The translations under genes and the position numbers were made by a program. A stretch of DNA of 14,799 nucleotides from an uncultured Veillonellaceae bacterium (GTDB taxonomy: Bacteria; Bacillota; Negativicutes; Veillonellales; Dialisteraceae): NCBI GenBank assembly GCA_958439155.1, contig CAUBUJ010000027.1, forward strand, positions 1 to 14,799, written 5' to 3'. The notes beneath the pieces were generated by a model. It did not search any database. It was not told the origin of the DNA and saw only the letters and a list, made by a program, of their open reading frames with translations. Positions within the stretch are counted from its first letter, which is position 1. The number at the start of each line of letters is the position of its first letter. Below, one piece after another: positions 14,468 to 14,799 of this stretch.

Positions 14468-14491
14468 AGGATGCGGGTCAAGGAGCATCCT
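14468..14491. repeat. Paired hairpin, copy 2
   Basis: Stem AGGATGC/GCATCCT around the same loop GGGTCAAGGA, 97 bp after copy 1. Two stem positions differ from copy 1 and both are matched on the other arm. Confidence 0.8.
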
Positions 14492-14558
14492 GAGAGCAAG
14501 GCCGAGCAAGACTGGCCGGCGGTTTTCTTTCGCCTGTGCCCTTCAGGGTATTGGTTCG

Positions 14559-14580
14559 TTTCTTTGTCCGGACAAAGAAA
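14559..14580. repeat. 22-bp perfect palindrome
   Basis: Arms TTTCTTTGTCC and GGACAAAGAAA meet with no spacer. Further symmetric elements follow: CCAATGGA-A-TCCATTGG (14595-14611) and TATTCC-TAAAAA-GGAATA (14647-14664). Confidence 0.75.
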
Positions 14581-14706
14581 GAAATGAACTTCCCCCAATG
14601 GAATCCATTGGAAAAGAAAAGTATGGGTGGAATGCTAATGGACTCCTATTCCTAAAAAGGAATAATGGAGAATAGCCCGCCTGGCGCATGAGGGCCCTTC
14701 AAAATT

Positions 14707-14799
14707 CCGCCGAAGGCGGCTCCTCTTTCCTCTTCAGACTACAAACTTCCGTCTTCAGACTGCCTGCCAATGACGCACCATCCGCCCTTGACCTCAGAC
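14707..14799 (-). repeat. Composite repeat, copy R3 (inverted, runs off the window)
   Basis: Read on the minus strand from the right edge: GTCTGAGGTC, then a spacer with TCATTGGC, heptamers including TCTGAAG and ACGGAAG (14725-14766), GAGGAAAG, and the hairpin CCGCC-TTC-GGCGG (14707-14719). The order matches R1. The R1-R3 pair thus forms an inverted repeat enclosing about 1.1 kb. Confidence 0.75.

Larger units (their letters stand above)
13384..14799. other. Gene-free, repeat-dense region
   Basis: About 1.4 kb with no gene I can support on either strand. The open frames present lack ribosome binding sites, cross repeats and hairpins, and have low-complexity translations. The stretch is built from 7-bp tandem arrays, a composite repeat in three copies, a 35-bp direct repeat, GC hairpins and palindromes, each listed separately. 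It continues past the right edge of the window. Confidence 0.75.

Noticed and set aside
14220..14675. 151-codon plus-strand open frame over the twin hairpins
   Set aside because: Translation is low-complexity and follows the hairpins and palindromes. An opposite-strand frame of similar quality exists, so neither is convincing.

Overview
The window suggests a gut- or oral-type member of the Negativicutes (diderm Firmicutes; something near Dialister, Megasphaera or Acidaminococcus). This rests on protein style, strong AGGAGG ribosome binding sites and GC-rich coding sequence; I cannot fix the genus. Nearly all protein genes lie on the minus strand; the two tRNA genes are on the plus strand.

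Region 1 (about 80-7400) is one complete F-type ATP synthase operon, read right to left: atpZ-like, atpI, atpB (a), atpE (c), atpF (b), atpH (delta), atpA (alpha), atpG (gamma), atpD (beta), atpC (epsilon), closed by a clear intrinsic terminator at 82-112. Gene order and nucleotide-binding motifs are canonical. The exception is subunit c: all six inner-helix glycine positions, by ungapped comparison with the Ilyobacter tartaricus protein, are Ala or Ser. This resembles the alanine motif of alkaliphilic Bacillus c-rings.

Region 2 (7404-9754) holds two cell-envelope sugar genes: a polyprenyl-phosphate sugar-1-phosphate transferase (WecA/TagO/MraY family) and a non-hydrolysing UDP-GlcNAc 2-epimerase (WecB/MnaA). 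They probably form one transcript and together would make a lipid-linked GlcNAc primer and UDP-ManNAc for surface glycans.

Region 3 (9834-10907) holds an unrecognised charged, coiled-coil protein with a C-terminal membrane segment, then tRNA-Pro(CGG) and tRNA-Gly(TCC) behind a perfect TTGACA-17-TATAAT promoter, and a bidirectional terminator.

Region 4 (10913-13380) holds a P-loop protein with an Asp23-like C-terminal region, and a tightly coupled pair: an SLC13/ArsB-like permease and an ACT-domain protein.

Region 5 (13384-14799), about 1.4 kb, has no credible gene. It is packed with repeats: 7-bp tandem arrays, a composite repeat in two direct and one inverted copy, a 35-bp direct repeat, a MITE-like GC hairpin, a 22-bp perfect palindrome, and two hairpins with the same loop but compensating stem changes. 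This is the least explained part of the window.

Four of fourteen protein genes start with TTG behind a good Shine-Dalgarno. Visible protein-gene promoters are mostly extended -10 (TGnTAtAAT) without a good -35. I see no CRISPR array, prophage or obvious defence system.
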